Shown: piece after piece, positions 1-5,004 of the stretch
Layout of the letters: each line of letters begins with the position of its first letter
Position numbering within the stretch: the stretch's first letter is position 1
NCBI GenBank assembly: GCA_001604435.1
Contig: LVBO01000268.1
Coordinates: forward strand, 1-6,986
From: Synergistales bacterium Syner_01
GTDB taxonomy: Bacteria; Synergistota; Synergistia; Synergistales; Aminobacteriaceae
Direction of reading: 5' to 3'
DNA: 6,986 bases
Notes under the pieces: model-generated
The model's database searches: none
What the model was told of the DNA's origin: nothing
What the model saw: the letters and a program-made list of their open reading frames with translations, nothing else
Position numbers and translations under genes: made by a program

Positions 1-353
1 CCCGCCGCTGGAGCCACGGTATGGCGGGGGAGAATGCTCAGCGTGCGTCCTTTCTCCTGCTCCACGGAGAGCGTCAGATGCACTGCGTTCACAGCCGAAG
101 CGGCGACGCTCCCGGGAGGGGCCCATTTCGAGGCGGTATACCCGGGCCAGCGGGTTGTCGTCGGCAGCACGGAAACCTTTCCGAGCGGAATCGTCTTTCC
201 GTCGGGCAAAACCGCCTGCGCTTCCTCGCCCAAAACAAGAGGAATGCGAACGCTGAAAAGCACCGAAGCGGCCTCTCCCGCACAGGTGGAGACGAGGAGA
301 AAGAGAAGAGCGAGACGCGCCGCGCGCAGCTTCCGAAATGTCGTACCGAACAT
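1..353 (-). CDS. Exported protein of unknown function, N-terminal part only (cut by the left window edge)
   Basis: Reading the minus strand from the ATG at 353-351 gives an uninterrupted frame of 117 codons to the window edge, so the C-terminus lies outside. A strong ribosome binding site, AGGAGGT (minus strand 367-361), sits 7 nt before the ATG and fixes the start. The N-terminus looks like a Sec signal peptide: basic residues (FRKLRAARLA, about residues 6-15), a hydrophobic core (LALLFLLVS) and a small-residue region CAGEAA near residues 24-29, where signal peptidase I could cut. A Cys at residue 24 follows V-S-T, which is a poor lipobox, so a lipoprotein is possible but not favoured. The visible mature part is rich in Val, Thr, Pro and Ala, suggesting an extracytoplasmic beta-rich domain, but I recognise no family. 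It lies 32 nt downstream of the CPBP gene with no terminator between, so the two are probably one transcription unit. Confidence 0.75.
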   Translation of the reverse strand, partial: MFGTTFRKLRAARLALLFLLVSTCAGEAASVLFSVRIPLVLGEEAQAVLPDGKTIPLGKVSVLPTTTRWPGYTASKWAPPGSVAASAVNAVHLTLSVEQEKGRTLSILPRHTVAPAA

Positions 354-360
354 GGATCGT

Positions 361-367
361 ACCTCCT
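361..367 (-). promoter_or_regulatory. Ribosome binding site of the exported-protein gene
   Basis: The minus strand reads AGGAGGT at 367-361, a near-perfect anti-16S match 7 nt upstream of the ATG at 353. It is the main evidence that this edge-truncated frame is a real gene. Confidence 0.8.
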
Positions 368-385
368 GATAAGTATTCTGTGCCC

Positions 386-892
386 CTAAAGATGCGGATA
401 GAACCAAATCGACCAGATATTGCCGAACCAGTGGAACAGAATCGCCGGGAACACGGTTCCGTGCCTGCTTCGCAGAAGCCCCATGATGATGCCGGGAAAG
501 AAGGCGAGCATCGCCGCGGGGCTCTGGAAGATGTGCGCAAGCCCGAAAAAAAAGGAAGCGAGAAGGATGCTCCGCCACTCGGAAAACTTCTTTGCGAACA
601 GCGTCTGAAGCCACCCCCGGAAAAAAGTTTCCTCCGCTACCGCCGCCGCCAGCCCGGAGAGGATACCGGGGAGAATGCGTTCCGCATGCCAGGGAGGAAG
701 AAAGCGGGTGAAAAAGAGCAACGAAACGATTGTCAACGGAACAAGTGCGCCCACTGTAACGAAGAGAAGTTCCCGGGCCGAAGAAGGCGAAAGCCTCCAC
801 AAGAGCGCGTACTTTTCGGGAGATTCTCCCCGCAGAGTGCACCACCCATACGGAAAGTAAAGAAAAAAAGCGAACACGAAGAATGCCGTCAT
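386..892 (-). CDS. CPBP family intramembrane metalloprotease-like protein (CAAX protease/Abi type)
   Basis: This small polytopic membrane protein has the three conserved motifs of the CPBP family (type II CAAX prenyl endopeptidase / bacteriocin-processing / Abi). With a start at the ATG at 892 (168 aa), the EExxxR motif is E87-E88...R92 (in AEETFFRGW), the FxxxH motif is F116...H120 (FGLAH), and the HxxxN motif is H154...N158 (HWFGN). These Glu/His residues form the family's presumed catalytic site within the membrane. Hydrophobic segments lie near residues 2-17, 41-63, 73-86, 110-140 and 147-165. The start is uncertain: AAGGAGG (922-916) is only 2 nt before an in-frame GTG at 913 but 23 nt before ATG 892. 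The frame stays open to a TTG at 946 that lacks a ribosome binding site. The substrate is unknown; bacterial members act in processing, immunity or protein maturation, and nothing here distinguishes these. Its neighbour downstream is an exported protein, a conceivable but unproven functional partner. Confidence 0.85.
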   Translation of the reverse strand: MTAFFVFAFFLYFPYGWCTLRGESPEKYALLWRLSPSSARELLFVTVGALVPLTIVSLLFFTRFLPPWHAERILPGILSGLAAAVAEETFFRGWLQTLFAKKFSEWRSILLASFFFGLAHIFQSPAAMLAFFPGIIMGLLRSRHGTVFPAILFHWFGNIWSIWFYPHL

Positions 893-987
893 TTGACGGC
901 TATCATAGCACACTGCCTCCTTGGCCGCACCCCCGGAACATCTCAAAGGAGTTTTTGCGCGTCGCGTCGCATGCTTCGAAACGTCTT

Positions 988-1070
988 CCCAATATAGAAA
1001 AATGTCTGCTGCTCATTTGATGCAATTTCGTAAGCCTTGACACCAACTGGCATTCTGTTACTATATTGGG
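988..1070. repeat. Spaced 10-bp inverted repeat (CCCAATATAG ... CTATATTGGG) in the divergent intergenic region
   Basis: CCCAATATAG at 988-997 is the exact reverse complement of CTATATTGGG at 1061-1070, with 63 nt between. Pairing does not extend beyond 10 bp on either side. The right arm overlaps the -10 region of the tRNA-Gln promoter. The left arm presents the same TATATT-containing sequence towards the minus-strand CPBP gene. It could be a pair of similar -10/start regions for divergent promoters, an operator pair, or chance. Confidence 0.5.
1037..1064 (+). promoter_or_regulatory. Sigma-70-type promoter for tRNA-Gln
   Basis: A perfect -35 hexamer TTGACA (1037-1042) is followed after 16 nt by TACTAT (1059-1064), a 4/6 match to TATAAT. 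TATATT at 1062-1067 is an alternative -10 with a 19-nt spacer. The predicted start near 1071 lies about 11 nt before the mature tRNA 5' end, a common layout for a stable-RNA promoter. It may also feed glmU by read-through. Confidence 0.75.
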
Positions 1071-1081
1071 GTTGTTGAGGA

Positions 1082-1155
1082 TGGGGTGTAGCCAAGCGGC
1101 AAGGCAGCGGACTTTGGATCCGCCATCGCTGGTTCGAATCCAGCCACCCCAGCCA
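1082..1155 (+). tRNA. tRNA-Gln (anticodon TTG), CCA encoded
   Basis: The cloverleaf can be drawn completely. The acceptor stem TGGGGTG (1082-1088) pairs with CACCCCA (1145-1151). The D-arm is GCC/GGC (1091-1093 with 1103-1105). The anticodon stem GCGGA/TCCGC (1107-1111 with 1119-1123) encloses loop CTTTGGA, giving anticodon TTG at 1114-1116, which reads Gln codons CAA and, by wobble, CAG. The T-arm GCTGG/CCAGC (1128-1132 with 1140-1144) encloses TTCGAAT. The variable loop has 4 nt. The discriminator is G1152, as usual for tRNA-Gln, and CCA is encoded at 1153-1155. All stems are fully paired, so the gene looks intact. It has its own promoter upstream and a terminator immediately downstream. 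Confidence 0.97.
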
Positions 1156-1169
1156 TGCACAGGGGGTAG

Positions 1170-1198
1170 AGGGGGCCTGAAGCGGATCCCCTTTTTTT
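1170..1198 (+). terminator. Rho-independent terminator after tRNA-Gln
   Basis: AGGGG (1170-1174) pairs with CCCCT (1188-1192). An inner CC/GG pair (1176-1177 with 1184-1185) closes a small loop, with a short internal loop between the two helices. Seven T residues (1192-1198) follow, giving a classic intrinsic terminator 14 nt after the CCA end. It separates the tRNA from glmU, whose translation starts only about 40 nt further on, so some read-through or a promoter hidden in this stretch is implied. Confidence 0.8.
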
Positions 1199-1235
1199 GT
1201 GTTGCGGAAAATTCATTGTAAAGGTGTTGATTCAC

Positions 1236-2639
1236 GTGTCCGCTTCTCGTTGTGTCACCGGAGCGCTGGTTCTCGCCGCCGGAAAGGGGACCAGGATGAA
1301 AAGCGATCTTCCGAAAGTCCTCCTCCCGGTTCTGGACCAGCCGGTGCTCTATTATGTGCTCGACACGCTCCGGCGGTGCATGGCGTCTTCCAAGGGGCGT
1401 GTGCAGTCGCTCGCGGTCGTCGTCGGCCACAGGGGGGAAACGGTTCAGGAATATCTTTCTTCGAATTGGCCGGAGGCGCTTCCTCTGTGGCAGCATGAGC
1501 AGCTCGGGACCGGACATGCGGTGCAGATAGCAAAAGAGTGGTGGACGGGCCTCGATCATCTTCTCGTGCTCCCCGGAGACGTCCCGCTCCTTACCGAGGG
1601 CAGCCTCTCCGCTCTTGTCCAGGACCACGTCGCTTCCGGAGCCGACTGTTCCTTCATCAGTTTCCACGCGGCCGACCCCTCCGGCTACGGAAGGGTGGTG
1701 CGGGAGCGCAAAGAGATCGCGATCATCGAGGAAAAGGACGCCACAAAGGCACAGAAAGCGCTCACAGAGGTCAACAGCGCCATCTACATCTTCAAAACAT
1801 CCTCTCTCCTGCCCCATATCTACAGACTGGACAACGAGAACGCCCAAGGAGAATTCTACCTGCCGGACATCATCGCGATGATGGTCCGCGCAGGCGGGAA
1901 GGTGACCGCTTCGCTCGCCCCGGAGGAGGGAGAGTTCGCGGGAATCAACACCCCGTTACAGCTTGCGGACGCGGCGACGGCGCTGCGCAGGCGTATTCTC
2001 CGCCGTCATCTCTCCGCCGGAGTCCGTATGCAGGACCCCGATTCCGTGTGGATAGGGCCGGAGGTCGTTATCTCCGACAACGTGTTGCTCGAGCCCTCTG
2101 TTCAGCTGTGGGGGAGGACGAAGGTGGACAGAGGCGCTCATGTCGGCAGCTTTTCGATTCTCCGGAACGTCGTCCTGGAAGAGGACGCCTGCGTCGTCAG
2201 TCATGCGGTGCTCTCGGACAGCGTGTTCCGGAAAGGCTCTCAGGTTGGTCCGTTCATCGTGGTCCGCGACGGAGCGGTTTTCGAAGAGGACTCGCGGGGC
2301 GGGAAGTTCGTAGAGGTGAAGAAAAGCCGCGTCGGCAAAGGGAGTAAAGTGCCCCACCTGGCGTACATCGGCGACGCGGAGATCGGCGCCGAGACGAATA
2401 TCGGCGCGGGGACGATCACCTGCAACTACGACGGAAAAAACAAAAACCCCACGACCATCGGCGACCGATGTTTCATCGGGAGCGACACGATGCTCGTAGC
2501 GCCCGTCAACGTAGGCGACGACGGGTTCACAGCCGCAGGTTCCGTGATTACGCAGGACGTTCCCGAAGGGGCGCTTGCGGTAGGTAGGGTGAAACAGAGA
2601 AACATCGAAGGCTGGGCGAAACGCGCAGGAAAAAAGTGA
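1236..2639 (+). CDS. glmU: Bifunctional UDP-N-acetylglucosamine pyrophosphorylase / glucosamine-1-phosphate N-acetyltransferase
   Basis: GlmU makes UDP-GlcNAc in the cytoplasm for peptidoglycan and other glycans. Its C-terminal domain acetylates GlcN-1-P with acetyl-CoA, and its N-terminal domain transfers UMP from UTP. The nucleotidyl-transfer signature is at residues 13-28 (LAAGKGTRM...LPKVL). PGDVP carries the Mg-binding Asp115. GYGR (150-153), E166 and N180 are the UDP-GlcNAc-contact positions. The C-terminal half is a left-handed beta-helix of hexapeptide repeats with the acetyltransferase residues R344, H374, Y377 and the TCNYDG motif. I chose GTG at 1236 because AAGGTG (1221-1226) lies 9 nt upstream and the result, 467 aa, is close to the usual 450-460. 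In-frame GTG 1224 and TTG 1227 are alternatives, and no ATG is available. One small deviation is NSAIY at 180-184, where NTGIY/NSGIY is more usual. It is the first gene of a probable operon with prs, ctc, pth and mfd. Confidence 0.96.
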   Translation: MSASRCVTGALVLAAGKGTRMKSDLPKVLLPVLDQPVLYYVLDTLRRCMASSKGRVQSLAVVVGHRGETVQEYLSSNWPEALPLWQHEQLGTGHAVQIAKEWWTGLDHLLVLPGDVPLLTEGSLSALVQDHVASGADCSFISFHAADPSGYGRVVRERKEIAIIEEKDATKAQKALTEVNSAIYIFKTSSLLPHIYRLDNENAQGEFYLPDIIAMMVRAGGKVTASLAPEEGEFAGINTPLQLADAATALRRRILRRHLSAGVRMQDPDSVWIGPEVVISDNVLLEPSVQLWGRTKVDRGAHVGSFSILRNVVLEEDACVVSHAVLSDSVFRKGSQVGPFIVVRDGAVFEEDSRGGKFVEVKKSRVGKGSKVPHLAYIGDAEIGAETNIGAGTITCNYDGKNKNPTTIGDRCFIGSDTMLVAPVNVGDDGFTAAGSVITQDVPEGALAVGRVKQRNIEGWAKRAGKK

Positions 2640-2647
2640 AATGATTG

Positions 2648-2654
2648 AAGGAGG
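2648..2654 (+). promoter_or_regulatory. Ribosome binding site of prs
   Basis: AAGGAGG lies 8 nt before ATG 2663, 5 nt before an in-frame GTG 2660 and 11 nt before a second ATG 2666. The spacing favours ATG 2663. The site sits in the short gap after the glmU stop codon. Confidence 0.75.
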
Positions 2655-2662
2655 CATCCGTG

Positions 2663-3634
2663 ATGATGGGAACCATCGGGCGTGAGTTGAAGGTCTTTTC
2701 CGGAACAGCCCATCCCGCCTTCGCACGAAGGGTATGCAGCGAGCTTGGCATTGAACTGTCCAGAGCGAAGCACTTCCGCTTTTCCGACGGCGAGATAGGG
2801 CTTTCGATCGAGGAGAGCGTTCGGGGCGCGGATGTGTTCGTGGTGCAGCCGACGTGCAACCCCGTCAACGAAAACCTCGTCGAACTGCTGATAATGATCG
2901 ATGCGCTCAAGCGGGCTTCGGCGTACCGGATCAACGTCGTGATCCCCTACTTCGGGTACGCACGGCAGGACAGGAAGACGAAACCCAGGGATCCCATCTC
3001 GGCGAAGCTTATGGCGAACCTGCTCACCGAGGCGGGGTCGACGCGCGTTCTCTCCGCGGATCTCCATGCGGGGCAAATTCAGGGCTTTTTCGACATCCCG
3101 GTGGACAACCTGACGGGGATTCCCCTGCTCGCCAGCTACTTCAAGGAGATCTTGGCGGAGTGCGTCGAATGCGGTTCTCTTACCGTGGTGGCGCCCGACG
3201 TGGGCGGCGTGGTGCGTGCGAGAAAGTTCGCCGGAACGCTGAAGGCCGATCTCGCCATCGTCGACAAAAGGCGTTCGCACGAGGTCGCGAACCTGTGCGA
3301 AGTCATGGATGTCATCGGCGACATTCGCGGCAAGGCGGCGATTCTTGTCGACGATATCATCGACACGGCCGGGACGATCTGCAATGCCGCGGCGCTGCTC
3401 AAAGAGCGCGGCGCCGTGAAAATCTACGCCTGTTCGACCCACGGCGTCCTTTCCGGGCCAGCGCTCGACCGTCTGGAGCACTCCGAGATAGACGAAGTTG
3501 TGTTGACGGATACAATCCCATTGCCTGAGAGCAAAAAATCAGCTAAAATTGTTCAATTGTCGATCGCACCGCTTTTTGCCGAGGCTATTCTCAGAGTGCA
3601 CAGCGACCGCTCGGTGAGCAGTCTTTTTGATTAA
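2663..3634 (+). CDS. prs: Ribose-phosphate pyrophosphokinase (PRPP synthetase)
   Basis: This enzyme transfers pyrophosphate from ATP to ribose-5-phosphate to give PRPP, the precursor for purine, pyrimidine, NAD, His and Trp synthesis; it is cytoplasmic. The 323-aa product has the class I family landmarks along its whole length: FSDGE (40-44), SVRG (52-55), the ATP-site segment RQDRK (101-105), the PRPP synthetase signature SADLHAGQIQGFF (131-143) with the metal/ATP-contact His135, DKRR (201-204), and the ribose-5-phosphate loop VDDIIDTAGT (229-238). It ends SVSSLFD, close to the SVS-LF terminus common in bacterial Prs. Length is normal and no key residue is missing. The start is set by AAGGAGG at 2648-2654. 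It follows glmU by 23 nt, as in the gcaD-prs pair of Firmicutes, so co-transcription is likely. Confidence 0.97.
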   Translation: MMGTIGRELKVFSGTAHPAFARRVCSELGIELSRAKHFRFSDGEIGLSIEESVRGADVFVVQPTCNPVNENLVELLIMIDALKRASAYRINVVIPYFGYARQDRKTKPRDPISAKLMANLLTEAGSTRVLSADLHAGQIQGFFDIPVDNLTGIPLLASYFKEILAECVECGSLTVVAPDVGGVVRARKFAGTLKADLAIVDKRRSHEVANLCEVMDVIGDIRGKAAILVDDIIDTAGTICNAAALLKERGAVKIYACSTHGVLSGPALDRLEHSEIDEVVLTDTIPLPESKKSAKIVQLSIAPLFAEAILRVHSDRSVSSLFD

Positions 3635-3683
3635 CTGCGGGGAGATGTCAAGTTTTCCGATTCCGTTCGAGGAGTCGATTTTC

Positions 3684-3690
3684 AAGGAGG
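3684..3690 (+). promoter_or_regulatory. Ribosome binding site of ctc (rplY)
   Basis: AAGGAGG lies 11 nt before ATG 3702. In-frame TTG 3696 (5 nt) and GTG 3693 (2 nt) are closer, so the exact initiation codon is not fully settled. The bL25 family N-terminus fits ATG 3702 best. Confidence 0.65.
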
Positions 3691-3701
3691 ATGTGTTGGG
3701 C

Positions 3702-4355
3702 ATGTCGGAAATGATGAGTATCGTACTGGAAGAGCGCAAGGAAACTGGAAAAGAAGTCTGCAAGAAAATGCGCCCCGCGGGGTACGTTCCCTGTGTGTTC
3801 TACGGACCGGAGTATGTGGAATCCGTTCCCGCGAAGGTGAAGACCGCCGGAATCTCCAAACTGCTGAAGTCGGGTCAGTGGGAGACGGTGACGTTCGATG
3901 CGACGCTGCCGGACGGCAAGAAGGAGATGTGCCTTATACGGGAGGTCCAGAAGGACTTCCTGAACGGCGACATTCTGCACATCGACTTTATGCAGCTTAT
4001 CAAGGGGCACAAAATCAGCGTGAACGTCCCTCTTCATATCACCGGGCGCGAGACGTGCAAGGGCGTCAAGCTCGGCGGGGTTGTCGATCAAATCCTCCGT
4101 GAAATTTCCATGGAAGTTCTTCCCGGACAGATTCCCGATTCCTTCACGGTGGACATCTCCTCCCTCGGGCTCGGCGAACAGATCCATGTGCGCGACCTTT
4201 CGCTCCCCTCCGATGCCACGCTGCTTGTCGACAAGGATGATGTAGCGGTTGCCATCATTATCCCGCGCGGCGTCGTCGAGGCCGAAGCCGAGGAAGAGCA
4301 GAAGGAAGTCGAAGTCGTCGCCAAGGGTAAGGCGAAGAGCGCCGGCGAGGAATAA
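3702..4355 (+). CDS. rplY: 50S ribosomal protein bL25, long CTC/TL5-type
   Basis: bL25 binds 5S rRNA in the central protuberance of the large ribosomal subunit. In Bacillus the long homologue, Ctc, is a general-stress protein. The 217-aa product has an N-terminal 5S-binding domain (about 1-97) opening with LEERKETGKEVCKKMRPAG and VPCVFYG (29-35), and ending in GDILHIDF (89-96). The beta-rich CTC C-terminal domain follows (about 98-190; VNVPLHITG at 108-115, then LGLGEQIHVRDLSLP). A charged, Glu-rich tail occupies about 192-217. The length marks it as the two-domain form, not the single-domain E. coli type (about 94 aa). The frame is open back to 3627, overlapping the prs end, but the ribosome binding site at 3684-3690 and the family N-terminus argue for ATG 3702. 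Pth starts only 6 nt after its stop codon, suggesting translational coupling. Confidence 0.95.
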   Translation: MSEMMSIVLEERKETGKEVCKKMRPAGYVPCVFYGPEYVESVPAKVKTAGISKLLKSGQWETVTFDATLPDGKKEMCLIREVQKDFLNGDILHIDFMQLIKGHKISVNVPLHITGRETCKGVKLGGVVDQILREISMEVLPGQIPDSFTVDISSLGLGEQIHVRDLSLPSDATLLVDKDDVAVAIIIPRGVVEAEAEEEQKEVEVVAKGKAKSAGEE

Positions 4356-4361
4356 CGCCGG

Positions 4362-4928
4362 TTGAAAATCGTTGCTGGTTTGGGAAATCCCGGGCCGGAA
4401 TACGTCTTCTCCCGTCACAACGCGGGGTGGCTCGCGGTGGACCATCTGGTGAACCGCTTTTCCTGCGGAACACCGAGAATGCAGTTCTCTTCGATGGCAT
4501 GGTCTTTTTTCGTGAACGGCGAGAAAATCCTGTTCCTCAAGCCGCTCACCTACATGAACCTCAGCGGAAAGGCGGTCGGAGAGGCTGTGGACTATCTGTC
4601 CGCCGGATGGGAGGATGTTCTCGTCGTATACGACGACGTCGCGCTCCCCTTCGGAAAGCTCCGGATGCGCGCGAAGGGAAGCGCGGGGGGACATAAAGGA
4701 TTGCTCTCGATACTCGGCCGGGCGGGAACGCTCGAAGTTCCCAGGCTGCGTATCGGAGTCGGCGCCGCCCCGGATGCGCGCGGGATTGTTTCTTGGGTGC
4801 TCGGGAACTTCGACAAAACGGAACAAAAAGAATTGCCGTCTCTTCTCGACAAAAGTGCGGAGGCCGTTGAAGAATGGATCTCCGTCGGAACCGAGAAGGC
4901 GATGAATCGTGTGAACGCAACTCAATGA
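4362..4928 (+). CDS. pth: Peptidyl-tRNA hydrolase (TTG start)
   Basis: Pth cleaves the ester bond of peptidyl-tRNAs dropped from ribosomes, recycling tRNA in the cytoplasm. At 188 aa it has the normal family length. GLGNPG (6-11) contains N9. The catalytic His is H19 in RHNAGW (18-23). KPLTYMNLSG (60-69) carries the substrate-binding N66. VVYDDVALPFGK (88-99) carries the Asp that orients the His. GSAGGHKG (106-113) is the loop corresponding to GGHNG. In this loop, Lys112 replaces the Asn seen in the E. coli (N114) and Bacillus enzymes. The family begins MK(L/I)-(I/V)-GLGNPG, so TTG at 4362 is the natural start and no alternative codon is near. The only upstream ribosome binding site candidate is GAGG (4347-4350), inside the last codons of ctc, so initiation probably depends on coupling to ctc translation. 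It corresponds to spoVC in the Bacillus cluster. Confidence 0.96.
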   Translation: MKIVAGLGNPGPEYVFSRHNAGWLAVDHLVNRFSCGTPRMQFSSMAWSFFVNGEKILFLKPLTYMNLSGKAVGEAVDYLSAGWEDVLVVYDDVALPFGKLRMRAKGSAGGHKGLLSILGRAGTLEVPRLRIGVGAAPDARGIVSWVLGNFDKTEQKELPSLLDKSAEAVEEWISVGTEKAMNRVNATQ

Positions 4929-4929
4929 C

Positions 4930-4960
4930 GGGAGGTGGCGGAGAAACTCCGCCACCTCTT
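4930..4960 (+). other. Strong hairpin between pth and mfd (no U-tract)
   Basis: GAGGTGGCGGAG (4932-4943) is perfectly complementary to CTCCGCCACCTC (4947-4958) around an AAA loop: a 12-bp stem that two G-U pairs can lengthen in RNA (4930-4931 with 4959-4960). It begins one base after the pth stop codon. What follows is CTTCGCG, not a run of T, so it is not a standard intrinsic terminator. It may be a 3'-end stabiliser, a pausing or attenuation element, a Rho-linked end or a processing site between pth and mfd. The structure is certain; the role is not. Confidence 0.75.
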
Positions 4961-5004
4961 CGCGCAAAGCCTCCCGGAGCGGAGCGGATTCCGGAGTCGA
5001 ACGT

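Noticed and set aside
338..997. 219-codon plus-strand open frame opposite the CPBP gene
   Set aside because: The opposite strand carries the CPBP motifs and hydrophobic segments. The plus-strand translation is Arg/Lys-rich, without a ribosome binding site or motif.
903..1847. 314-codon minus-strand open frame running through the tRNA-Gln gene
   Set aside because: It crosses a fully folded tRNA, a terminator and the glmU N-terminal domain. Nothing in its translation resembles a protein family.
4930..4960. pth-mfd hairpin as an ordinary intrinsic terminator
   Set aside because: The stem is followed by CTTCGCG, not a T-run, so the standard definition is not met; it is recorded instead as a hairpin of unknown role.
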